This document shows positions 1-4,971 of a DNA stretch of 5,014 nt, one piece after another; positions within the stretch are counted from its first letter, which is position 1, and each line of letters begins with the position of its first letter. A program made the position numbers and the translations under genes. A model generated the notes under the pieces. That model saw only the letters and a list, made by a program, of their open reading frames with translations. It was not told the origin of the DNA and did not search any database. Location of the stretch: contig CAYSCS010000095.1 in the NCBI GenBank assembly GCA_964429695.1, positions 1 to 5,014 on the forward strand, in the 5' to 3' direction. Origin of the DNA: CAYSCS01 sp964429695. Lineage in GTDB: Bacteria; Acidobacteriota; Aminicenantia; Aminicenantales; Aminicenantaceae.

Positions 1-90
1 CTTAGTAATTGTCCCCTGGCGGACAAGAGACCGAATGAACTCTGAACCGGGGATGATGTCCCCGTAAACTCGAGCTTGATGTGGATACAT
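1..90 (-). CDS. Possible 5' end of an unrecognised protein, cut by the window edge
   Basis: On the minus strand an ATG at 88-90 opens 30 codons with no stop, running off the left edge (begins MYPHQARVYGDIIPGSEF). The five codons before the ATG read KIGVA, which would resemble a first beta-strand, but a TAG lies one codon further up and no usual start codon precedes them. The start is therefore either this ATG or a damaged one further upstream. An AGGTG stretch (minus strand, 95-99) is a weak Shine-Dalgarno, and TAAAAT (minus, 101-106) could be a -10. I do not recognise the family. An open run of 30 codons can arise by chance, and the stretch also contains two small inverted repeats, so it may be non-coding. 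Confidence 0.35.
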   Translation of the reverse strand, partial: MYPHQARVYGDIIPGSEFIRSLVRQGTITK

Positions 91-312
91 AGCAACACCT
101 ATTTTACCCTAATGTGTCACTAATGTATCTGACCCAGCACATTAGAAATGCTATCCAGCAGCATATTAATCTCAATAAAGAAATTGGCCTAGTGGAAATA
201 TTATCAGGGGAAAAGGATAAGCTCATCAATTTCCAAAAAAGTAAAAATAATGACTCCAATTTGGTAAATAGTTTGCTTTTAATTTCTTGCCAGCAAAATA
301 TTGATAAAGTTG

Positions 313-340
313 TTGACAAAATAAACGTATTTTCTATAAT
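313..340 (+). promoter_or_regulatory. Consensus sigma70-type promoter of the trpB2 leader
   Basis: TTGACA at 313-318 and TATAAT at 335-340 both match the housekeeping consensus exactly, with a 16-base spacer. Transcription would be expected to begin about seven bases after the -10, near A347. That is the first base of the leader-peptide ATG, so the mRNA would be leaderless or nearly so. No other promoter of similar quality is seen before trpB2. The match is direct; its use in the cell is inferred. Confidence 0.8.
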
Positions 341-346
341 TGTGTC

Positions 347-433
347 ATGCAAAGATGCAAGATAAGATTCATTAATCCCCTATTGCATCTTTTTCCCTCC
401 TTCTGGTGGGCGGGTTTCCCCGCCCTGGAATAA
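347..433 (+). CDS. Candidate Trp-rich leader peptide of trpB2 (28 aa)
   Basis: An ATG at 347 opens 28 codons ending at TAA 431-433. The peptide begins MQRCKIRF and ends FWWAGFPALE; Trp20 and Trp21 are encoded by tandem TGG codons at 404-409. Tandem Trp codons are the hallmark of trp leader peptides, whose role is to make a ribosome pause when charged tRNA-Trp is scarce. There is no Shine-Dalgarno, but the promoter at 313-340 predicts a transcript starting on this ATG, so leaderless initiation is likely. The only other in-frame start, TTG at 383, also lacks a ribosome site. The frame lies directly upstream of a Trp biosynthesis gene and overlaps an element complementary to that gene's ribosome site. 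The peptide itself probably has no function after synthesis. Confidence 0.7.
   Translation: MQRCKIRFINPLLHLFPSFWWAGFPALE
351..392 (+). repeat. Inverted repeat in the leader (10-bp arms)
   Basis: AAAGATGCAA (351-360) and TTGCATCTTT (383-392) are perfect reverse complements separated by 22 bases. Both lie in the leader-peptide frame, so a translating ribosome would open the helix. The 3' arm shares 390-392 with the anti-Shine-Dalgarno element, so the two pairings compete slightly. Five T follow the stem (390-394 overlap its end), but the stem is AT-rich and the loop long, so I favour a leader RNA helix over a terminator. Confidence 0.5.
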
Positions 434-533
434 ACATCTCTATCTTTTTTTCATTCTTAAAATTAAATTCTCACGAGTTAACGATTAATTAGCTCTAACC
501 AAGGATAAAATTCAATCATTAAGGAGGGAAAAA
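390..533 (+). promoter_or_regulatory. Anti-Shine-Dalgarno / Shine-Dalgarno pair controlling trpB2
   Basis: TTTTTCCCTCCTT (390-402) is the exact reverse complement of AAGGAGGGAAAAA (521-533), the stretch holding the trpB2 Shine-Dalgarno and reaching the base before its ATG. The 13-bp helix would enclose a 118-base loop (403-520) and hide the ribosome site. The upstream strand ends one base before the tandem Trp codons at 404-409, so a ribosome paused there would physically cover it. This is the expected design for translational attenuation: stalled ribosome, open trpB2 start; completed leader peptide, closed start. The complementarity is seen directly, the mechanism is inferred. Confidence 0.7.
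408..425 (+). promoter_or_regulatory. GC-rich leader hairpin beginning in the second Trp codon
   Basis: GGGCGGG (408-414) and CCCGCCC (419-425) form a perfect 7-bp stem with a four-base loop (TTTC). It stands out in an AT-rich leader and starts within the second TGG. It may slow ribosomes at the Trp codons, or compete with an alternative pairing of 405-410 to 395-400. The next T-run (445-451) begins about 20 bases after the stem, so it is not a canonical intrinsic terminator. Confidence 0.6.
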
Positions 534-1835
534 ATGAAACGCTTTTCATCAAGAAGTATGGATTATCTTCCCCAAAACTTTTACAACCTTAAGGCAGATC
601 TGAATGATCTCCCTAAACCCCCTTTACATCCGGAAACAAAAAAGCCCCTAAAACCTGAAGACCTAGAACCAATCTTTCCCCGTGGCTTTATTTCCCAAGA
701 AATTTCCCAAGAAAGATTTATTCCCATCCCAAAGGAAGTTCAAGAGGCATACACAATTTATAGGCCAACTCCTCTTGTTCATGCCTCAGGTCTGAGAAAG
801 GCCCTTGATACCCCTGCCCACATATTTTACAAATTTGAAGGCGCAGGACCTACGGGCAGCCATAAAAGTAACACAGCCATCATGCAAGCTTACATTGCCT
901 CAAATGAGAATGTGGAAACCCTGACCACGGAGACTGGAGCAGGTCAATGGGGATCTGCCCTTGCCCATGCAGGTTCAATCTTTGGTCTAAATGTCCTTGT
1001 TTTCATGGTGAGAGTGAGCTTCAGACAAAAACCAGGAAGAAGAATTTTGATGGAGCTTTTTGGCGCTTCTGTGGCTGAAAGCCCGAGTAACCTCACCACA
1101 GCGGGCAAGCGATTCACCCAAATAGACCCAGACCACCCCGGGAGTTTAGGCATTGCTATCTCTGAAGCAGTAGAAATAGCCGCAAAAAACCCGAATGTGA
1201 AATATTCCCTAGGCTCTGTTCTCGACTGTGTGCTGTTGCACCAGACGGTAATCGGGCTTGAAGCTGAAAAACAGCTTGAAGAAATGGGAGTAGAGCCTGA
1301 CCTTATCATAGGCTGCGTAGGCGGTGGCTCTAATTTTGCAGGCCTTTCTTTTCCATTTTTAGGAAAAAGACTGAAGGGAGAAAGTAAGGCTCATTTTATT
1401 GCCGTAGAGAGTGAAGCCTGCCCATCCCTTACCAGAGGTGAATTAAAATATGACCATGGCGATAGTGCAGGCCTAACCCCACTTCTCTACATGCATACTC
1501 TGGGAATGGACTTTGTTCCTCCGCCCATTCATGCCGGTGGACTCCGTTACCATGGAATGGCACCCCTAGTAAGCCATCTTGTTGAAAAGGGTCTCATAGA
1601 GCCAAGAGCCTATTCCCAGAAAAAAGTATTTGAGGCAGCTCGAATCTTCTTAAAAGCAGAAGGTATCCTTCTTGCTCCAGAGACTTCCCATGCTGTTGCA
1701 GCCGTGGTGGAAGAAGCACTCAAAGCCAAAGAAAAAAAAGAGGAGAGGATGATCCTTTTTAACTTGTCTGGCCATGGATTCCTTGACATAAATGCCTTTG
1801 AAAAGGCAGAAGTTACTCCGCTATTTGAAAGATAG
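534..1835 (+). CDS. trpB2: Tryptophan synthase beta chain, TrpB2 type
   Basis: This 433-residue PLP enzyme joins indole and L-serine to give L-tryptophan in the cytoplasm. Family hallmarks are visible: RPTPL at 77-81; the PLP lysine K111 in GPTGSHKSNTA (105-115); the catalytic glutamate E133 in ETGAGQWG (133-140); the phosphate-binding glycine loop GGGSN (263-267); and SGHG (412-415) near the C terminus. The long N-terminal extension, about 70 residues before RPTPL, and tryptophan where TrpB1 has histidine in ETGAGQHG fit TrpB2 rather than TrpB1. The length suits the family. The start is set by AAGGAGGG at 521-528. No trpA or other trp gene is in view; TrpB2 genes often lie outside trp operons. 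The leader with tandem Trp codons and an anti-Shine-Dalgarno suggests feedback by tryptophan and supports a true tryptophan role over a side activity. Confidence 0.95.
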   Translation: MKRFSSRSMDYLPQNFYNLKADLNDLPKPPLHPETKKPLKPEDLEPIFPRGFISQEISQERFIPIPKEVQEAYTIYRPTPLVHASGLRKALDTPAHIFYKFEGAGPTGSHKSNTAIMQAYIASNENVETLTTETGAGQWGSALAHAGSIFGLNVLVFMVRVSFRQKPGRRILMELFGASVAESPSNLTTAGKRFTQIDPDHPGSLGIAISEAVEIAAKNPNVKYSLGSVLDCVLLHQTVIGLEAEKQLEEMGVEPDLIIGCVGGGSNFAGLSFPFLGKRLKGESKAHFIAVESEACPSLTRGELKYDHGDSAGLTPLLYMHTLGMDFVPPPIHAGGLRYHGMAPLVSHLVEKGLIEPRAYSQKKVFEAARIFLKAEGILLAPETSHAVAAVVEEALKAKEKKEERMILFNLSGHGFLDINAFEKAEVTPLFER

Positions 1836-1889
1836 AAATTCTAATTTTTCTGCTTCAGAAAGATAGAATTTCATATCCTAATTTTTTTT
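1835..1889 (+). terminator. Probable trpB2 terminator: long hairpin then T8
   Basis: Starting at the last base of the trpB2 stop codon, 1835-1843 pairs with 1864-1872 (9 bp). After a one-base bulge (A1844), 1845-1852 pairs with 1856-1863 (8 bp, one G-T), closing a three-base CTT loop. Eight T follow at 1882-1889, nine bases after the stem. The stem is AT-rich and the T-run is displaced, so termination may be incomplete, but the position makes this the natural 3' end of the trpB2 transcript. An 11-base direct repeat, GAAAGATAGAA, lies at 1827-1837 and 1858-1868. Confidence 0.6.
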
Positions 1890-1993
1890 CGTTTGGAAAG
1901 GAGGAAGTTCGTCACCTAATTTTCGGCTTTAATTAAAAAATTTTACTCACTCGAAAAGAGAAAGCTCAATTCAGGGCGCCCAAATTTCTTAAT

Positions 1994-2055
1994 TTGTCCC
2001 CTATTCCTTTGTCAAATAATATAATATATCGAATTCATAAGTGAATATAATTCAT
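1994..2055 (+). promoter_or_regulatory. Candidate yitT promoter region with AATTCAT/TGAATT repeats
   Basis: Two exact TATAAT sequences occur (2020-2025 and 2046-2051), but neither has a good -35; TTGTCC at 1994-1999 lies 20 bases before the first. The second sits inside a perfect inverted repeat, TGAAT-ATA-ATTCA (2042-2054). AATTCAT also occurs at 2032-2038 and 2049-2055, 17 bases apart, so a regulator could bind here. In such AT-rich DNA some of this will be chance. Confidence 0.35.
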
Positions 2056-2115
2056 CATTTTTAATTAACTCCAAATTAAATTGAGGAAGAAATTCTTGCT
2101 CAGAGAGGAGAAGCC

Positions 2116-3069
2116 ATGAGAATTCCCAAAATTAAGCCCCTCTATCTTAAGTTAAGGATAATCAATCAAGATTATATTTTTATTATTCTTGGTTCCCTGG
2201 TCATGGCTCTTGGAATTGGCGTATTCCTTGTCGACGCCAAGGTAGTTCCTGGAGGCGTAAGCGGTCTCTCTCTTTCTATTCATTATCTTTCAAAAAATAA
2301 AATACCAGTTGGCCTTCTCATGTGGGTCCTGAACATCCCTCTCTATATCTGGGGGATAATAGAGCTCGGAGGGCAGTTTGGTGCTCGCACCTTCGTGGGG
2401 TTCACGACCCTCTCTATCTTTATCGATTTTTTCCGTGGCGAAATTCCAGGATTGAGAATTATCCAGCTCCATAAACTTCCCTCAATCGTGAATCTTCAGC
2501 AGAATGATTTCCTGTTTCTTATCTTGATTGGAGGAGTATTGACAGGCGTAGGATTGGGTATAATCTTCAAATTCCGAGGTTCAAGCGCAGGTTCAGATAT
2601 ATTCGCCGCTGTGGCTCAAAAAAGATGGGGAATGAAACCGGGCATAGCTTTTATGGTTATAGATTTCTTTGTCATCAGTTTGGCAGGGATTGTTATTCAC
2701 CTAAAAAATCTCTCTGGTTCAAGGCCCGCTCTTTCTCTCACTCTCTATGCCTTCTTTCTACTTTTTATTTCAAGCAGGATAATCGACATCATTCTCGATG
2801 GGTTTGATTATGCGCGTTCTGCCTTCATCATTTCGGAAAAGCATAAGGAAATTGCAGAACAGATTATGAACGAGCTTAGCCGCGGGGCAACAGCCTTTAA
2901 GGGAAGAGGGCTCTACACAAATCAAAGTAAGGAAATTCTCTATACGGTTCTTACCAGAAAGGAAATTGGGACGGCCCTTAAAATTATAAAGAAAATTGAC
3001 CCCCAATCCTTTGTAATTATCAACAATGTCCATGAAGTTCTTGGTGAAGGATTCCGGCCAAGAAAATAG
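2116..3069 (+). CDS. YitT-family multipass membrane protein
   Basis: This 317-residue inner-membrane protein matches the YitT/DUF161 plus DUF2179 architecture. Hydrophobic segments lie near 20-40, 64-85, 92-107, 131-151, 174-196 and 204-227. The conserved PGGVSG (45-50) follows the first helix, and the FRGSSAGSDI stretch (153-162) follows the fourth. The C-terminal soluble domain (about 236-312) contains the typical GATAFKGRGLYT and ends with IDPQSFVIINNVHEVLGEGF. Function is not firmly established for the family, and transport is often assumed; I assign no substrate. GAGAGGAG (2103-2110) sits five bases before the ATG. The gene is separated from trpB2 by 280 bases with a likely terminator, so it is probably its own unit. 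It ends only five bases from the stop of the convergent amidohydrolase gene. Confidence 0.92.
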   Translation: MRIPKIKPLYLKLRIINQDYIFIILGSLVMALGIGVFLVDAKVVPGGVSGLSLSIHYLSKNKIPVGLLMWVLNIPLYIWGIIELGGQFGARTFVGFTTLSIFIDFFRGEIPGLRIIQLHKLPSIVNLQQNDFLFLILIGGVLTGVGLGIIFKFRGSSAGSDIFAAVAQKRWGMKPGIAFMVIDFFVISLAGIVIHLKNLSGSRPALSLTLYAFFLLFISSRIIDIILDGFDYARSAFIISEKHKEIAEQIMNELSRGATAFKGRGLYTNQSKEILYTVLTRKEIGTALKIIKKIDPQSFVIINNVHEVLGEGFRPRK

Positions 3070-3074
3070 AAAAA

Positions 3075-4397
3075 TCAGGGTATAAATTCGTTTTTATAGA
3101 TAACACCGCCTTTCATCACGAATTTGACTTTCTCGAGCTCTTTGATATCCTGGAGTGGATCACCGGAGACAGCGATTATATCTGCATAGAATCCAGGGGC
3201 TATTTTCCCCACCCTATCAGACCATCCAAGAAGCTCTGCCGCATTTGTAGTAGCCGTCTTGATTGCTTCCATCGGAGTAAGGCCAAAGCGAACCATAAAA
3301 GCAAACTGTCGGGCATTCCAGCCATGGGGATAGACCCCAGCATCTGTTCCAAAGGCTAATTTAACACCTGCGCGTGCTGCACGCCTGAAGTTTTCTCTTT
3401 GGAGCTCTCCAATTGAATTTTCTTTCTCAATCAGTCTCTCCGGAAATCCTAGTTTTCTAAATACAGAAACGATGTATTCGTGGTTATAGATATCCGCAAC
3501 AAGGAAGGTTCCTTTTTCCTTCATCAAGCGAATTCCTTCCTCATCAATTAGGCTCCCGTGTTCAATAGAAGTAACTCCCGCCCGAACGGCCATTTTAATT
3601 CCTTCTGTCCCATGAGCATGAGCGGCAACTCTTTTGCCCCACCTTCCCGCCTCCTCAACGATAGCCTTCATTTCTTCAAATGAAAATTGGGGGGCTCCTA
3701 CTGATTCTTCTTCAGAGAGAACACCAGCTGTGGCAATCATCTTGATTATGTCGGCTCCATTTTTTACCTCAAAGCGAATAAGCCTTCTTATTTCATCCAC
3801 TCCATCAGCAATTCCTTTAAACTGGTTGAATTGAAGATAGGGTGAAAAACCAATGATGTCTCCGTGACCTCCGGTTGCTCCGACTCCCAGTGTGGCCACC
3901 TGCATTCTCGGCCCTACTACCTTCCCCGAATCTATCGCTTTACGAAGGGCAACATCGATAAATTCTGGGGCTATGAGGTCTCTTACTGTAGTGAATCCTG
4001 CTTCCAACGTCCTCTGTGCATAGATATGTGCAGAAACAGCGATGTCGATTGGACTCCTACGAAAGAGATCCTCTAAATAGTTTTCGAATTGAGACACTAT
4101 ATGGGTATGACAATCAATCAAACCAGGAAGGACAGTGGCCTCAGTGAGGTTAATAGTTTTTGTGCCAGGAGGGATTGAAAGATCTTTCCCAACCGCTTCG
4201 ATTCTCTCTCCATTTATTAAAATTATTGAATTTTTTAAGGTTGCAAAACCTTGGCCATCTATCAAGCTTCCAGCTATAATCGCAATTTTAACTTTCTCTT
4301 CATCCTCCTTTTTCTTTTCACCCCATCCCGCAGAGTCAATCTGAGAAAGAAAACAAATGAAAAAAACAAAAAGCATAATTTTTCCCGAGAGCCTCAT
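3075..4397 (-). CDS. Secreted metal-dependent amidohydrolase (COG1228-type, prolidase-like)
   Basis: This 440-residue amidohydrolase-superfamily protein has an apparent signal peptide: MRLSGK, then a hydrophobic stretch at 7-20, with possible cleavage after A23. No lipobox is seen. A binuclear metal site can be read in order: H97 and H99 in DCHTH; K219 in DIIKM, the likely carboxylated bridging lysine; H260 in AAHAHG; H280 in IEHG; and D352 in FGTDAG. The C-terminal GKIAPGFYADIIAV stretch (397-410) belongs to the small beta domain shared with imidazolonepropionase relatives. Characterised COG1228 members with this ligand set include dipeptidases that release C-terminal proline or basic residues, so an exported peptidase or other amidase is plausible; the substrate cannot be read here. 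All catalytic residues appear present. A near-perfect Shine-Dalgarno, AAGGAGGTGA on the minus strand (4399-4408), fixes the start. Confidence 0.93.
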   Translation of the reverse strand: MRLSGKIMLFVFFICFLSQIDSAGWGEKKKEDEEKVKIAIIAGSLIDGQGFATLKNSIILINGERIEAVGKDLSIPPGTKTINLTEATVLPGLIDCHTHIVSQFENYLEDLFRRSPIDIAVSAHIYAQRTLEAGFTTVRDLIAPEFIDVALRKAIDSGKVVGPRMQVATLGVGATGGHGDIIGFSPYLQFNQFKGIADGVDEIRRLIRFEVKNGADIIKMIATAGVLSEEESVGAPQFSFEEMKAIVEEAGRWGKRVAAHAHGTEGIKMAVRAGVTSIEHGSLIDEEGIRLMKEKGTFLVADIYNHEYIVSVFRKLGFPERLIEKENSIGELQRENFRRAARAGVKLAFGTDAGVYPHGWNARQFAFMVRFGLTPMEAIKTATTNAAELLGWSDRVGKIAPGFYADIIAVSGDPLQDIKELEKVKFVMKGGVIYKNEFIP

Positions 4398-4519
4398 TTC
4401 ACCTCCTTTAAATCATTGCTTATTAAATTAAAAAAGTTCTTAAAATTAAACAAAGTCAACTCATTTTTATCATCGATTTTCCTTAGCTTCATCGTATTTA
4501 GAACAATTAATTTAATCAT
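4394..4519 (-). CDS. Possible 41-aa upstream ORF overlapping the amidohydrolase start
   Basis: On the minus strand an ATG at 4517-4519 opens 41 codons whose TGA (4394-4396) overlaps the amidohydrolase ATG (4395-4397) in the ATGA arrangement typical of translational coupling. The peptide is rich in Lys, Asn, Phe and Leu (begins MIKLIVLNTMKLRK, ends LKEVK). The frame stays open for about 48 codons in DNA where stops should be frequent. Against it: GCAGGG touches the ATG with no spacer, so there is no proper ribosome site, the composition is what AT-rich non-coding DNA gives, and no family is recognised. It could be a leader ORF or chance. Confidence 0.25.
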   Translation of the reverse strand: MIKLIVLNTMKLRKIDDKNELTLFNFKNFFNLISNDLKEVK

Positions 4520-4543
4520 CCCTGCATTTAAATCTATTTAATT

Positions 4544-4556
4544 TCGATTTAATCGA
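4544..4556. promoter_or_regulatory. 13-bp palindrome TCGATTTAATCGA
   Basis: TCGATT-T-AATCGA is a perfect inverted repeat about 150 bases upstream of the amidohydrolase start. It could be an operator for that gene or for the small ORF before it. No clear promoter is recognised around it, and one palindrome of this size is not strong evidence. Confidence 0.25.
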
Positions 4557-4609
4557 CTCATTTTGGCTTAATCTCATCAAGGATTCTGTGGATGGTGTGT
4601 AGATAAAGC

Positions 4610-4792
4610 TTGAGAATTCAGGAGGGTGGGAAGCTTATAGATAGGCTTTATAGGGGGGGTTTTAAAAAAAGAATGGCAATGTGTGTCTCTTATCTTCTTG
4701 ATATTCATTCACTCAGTCTCTTCAAGGATAAACTCGACGAAGACGAACAGATTCTTAAGTTCCTGAAGTTAGCTCTTATTTACCCACAATAA
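4610..4792 (+). CDS. Weak hypothetical ORF (60 aa) or gene remnant
   Basis: A frame opening just after a stop at 4604-4606 could start at TTG 4610 or at ATG 4673 or 4679, and ends at TAA 4790-4792. Its C-terminal half (ends DEDEQILKFLKLALIYPQ) is plausibly protein-like and amphipathic. AGGAGGGTG at 4620-4628 resembles a Shine-Dalgarno but lies inside the frame and too far from either ATG. I recognise no family. The runs of G7 and A7 in the middle would be prone to frameshifts, so this may be a broken gene. Confidence 0.2.
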   Translation: MRIQEGGKLIDRLYRGGFKKRMAMCVSYLLDIHSLSLFKDKLDEDEQILKFLKLALIYPQ

Positions 4793-4881
4793 AACCCAAT
4801 GAATCTTGATTAATAATTTATCTTTTAATATAAGATTTCAAAGAGAAAAGTGTCAATACTACATTAACTTTAAACCTGAGT

Positions 4882-4916
4882 TTGACAGTACCTAGGGATA
4901 AAAATAGGTTATAACC
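4882..4916 (+). promoter_or_regulatory. Candidate promoter with a palindrome over its -10
   Basis: TTGACA at 4882-4887 is a perfect -35. Seventeen bases on, TAGGTT (4905-4910) keeps the T, A and final T of a -10. A perfect 10-bp palindrome, GGTTATAACC (4907-4916), overlaps this -10, as an operator would. It points rightward, but no gene start is seen before the window ends, so the target would lie beyond 5014. Confidence 0.35.
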
Positions 4917-4971
4917 CATTGATATTATTTAAATTAGATGCGTTTTCCTGGTAAAACCTATTGTCACTAGG
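4891..4971. repeat. Imperfect inverted repeat near the right edge
   Basis: The left arm has CCTAG (4891-4895) and AATAGGTT (4903-4910). The right arm has AACCTATT (4955-4962) and CTAGG (4967-4971), the same elements in reverse complement with slightly different spacing. The left arm overlaps the promoter candidate. It could be a split operator or a mobile-element end, but no transposase or target duplication is seen. Confidence 0.3.

Noticed and set aside
104..365. Two overlapping opposite-strand open frames of about 82 codons
   Set aside because: Neither has a ribosome site or recognisable family. The plus frame contains the consensus promoter at 313-340 and overlaps the leader peptide; the minus frame looks like its hydrophobic antisense shadow. 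The stretch 91-312 therefore holds no gene I can support.
388..402. Minus-strand Shine-Dalgarno AAGGAGGG followed by ATG
   Set aside because: The ATG on that strand is followed by CAA TAG, so it encodes only two residues. The sequence resembles a ribosome site because it is the complement of the trpB2 site.
408..451. Classical transcription attenuator (GC hairpin plus T7)
   Set aside because: The T-run begins about 20 bases after the stem, too far for an intrinsic terminator, and no longer stem directly precedes it. The perfect complement to the trpB2 ribosome site explains the leader better.
347..533. T-box or tryptophan riboswitch-like leader
   Set aside because: No T-box core (AGGGTGGNACCGCG-like) or specifier-loop arrangement is seen; GGTGGGCGGG only superficially resembles it.
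944..1309. Long antisense frame within trpB2
   Set aside because: Shadow of a strongly conserved coding gene, with no ribosome site or family match.
1897..1920. Shine-Dalgarno-like AAAGGAGG after trpB2
   Set aside because: No start codon lies at a usable distance; the following sequence reaches TAA quickly.
4653..4671. Programmed frameshift site (G7, T4, A7G)
   Set aside because: No second long frame exists for a shifted ribosome to enter, and no transposase-like sequence is present.
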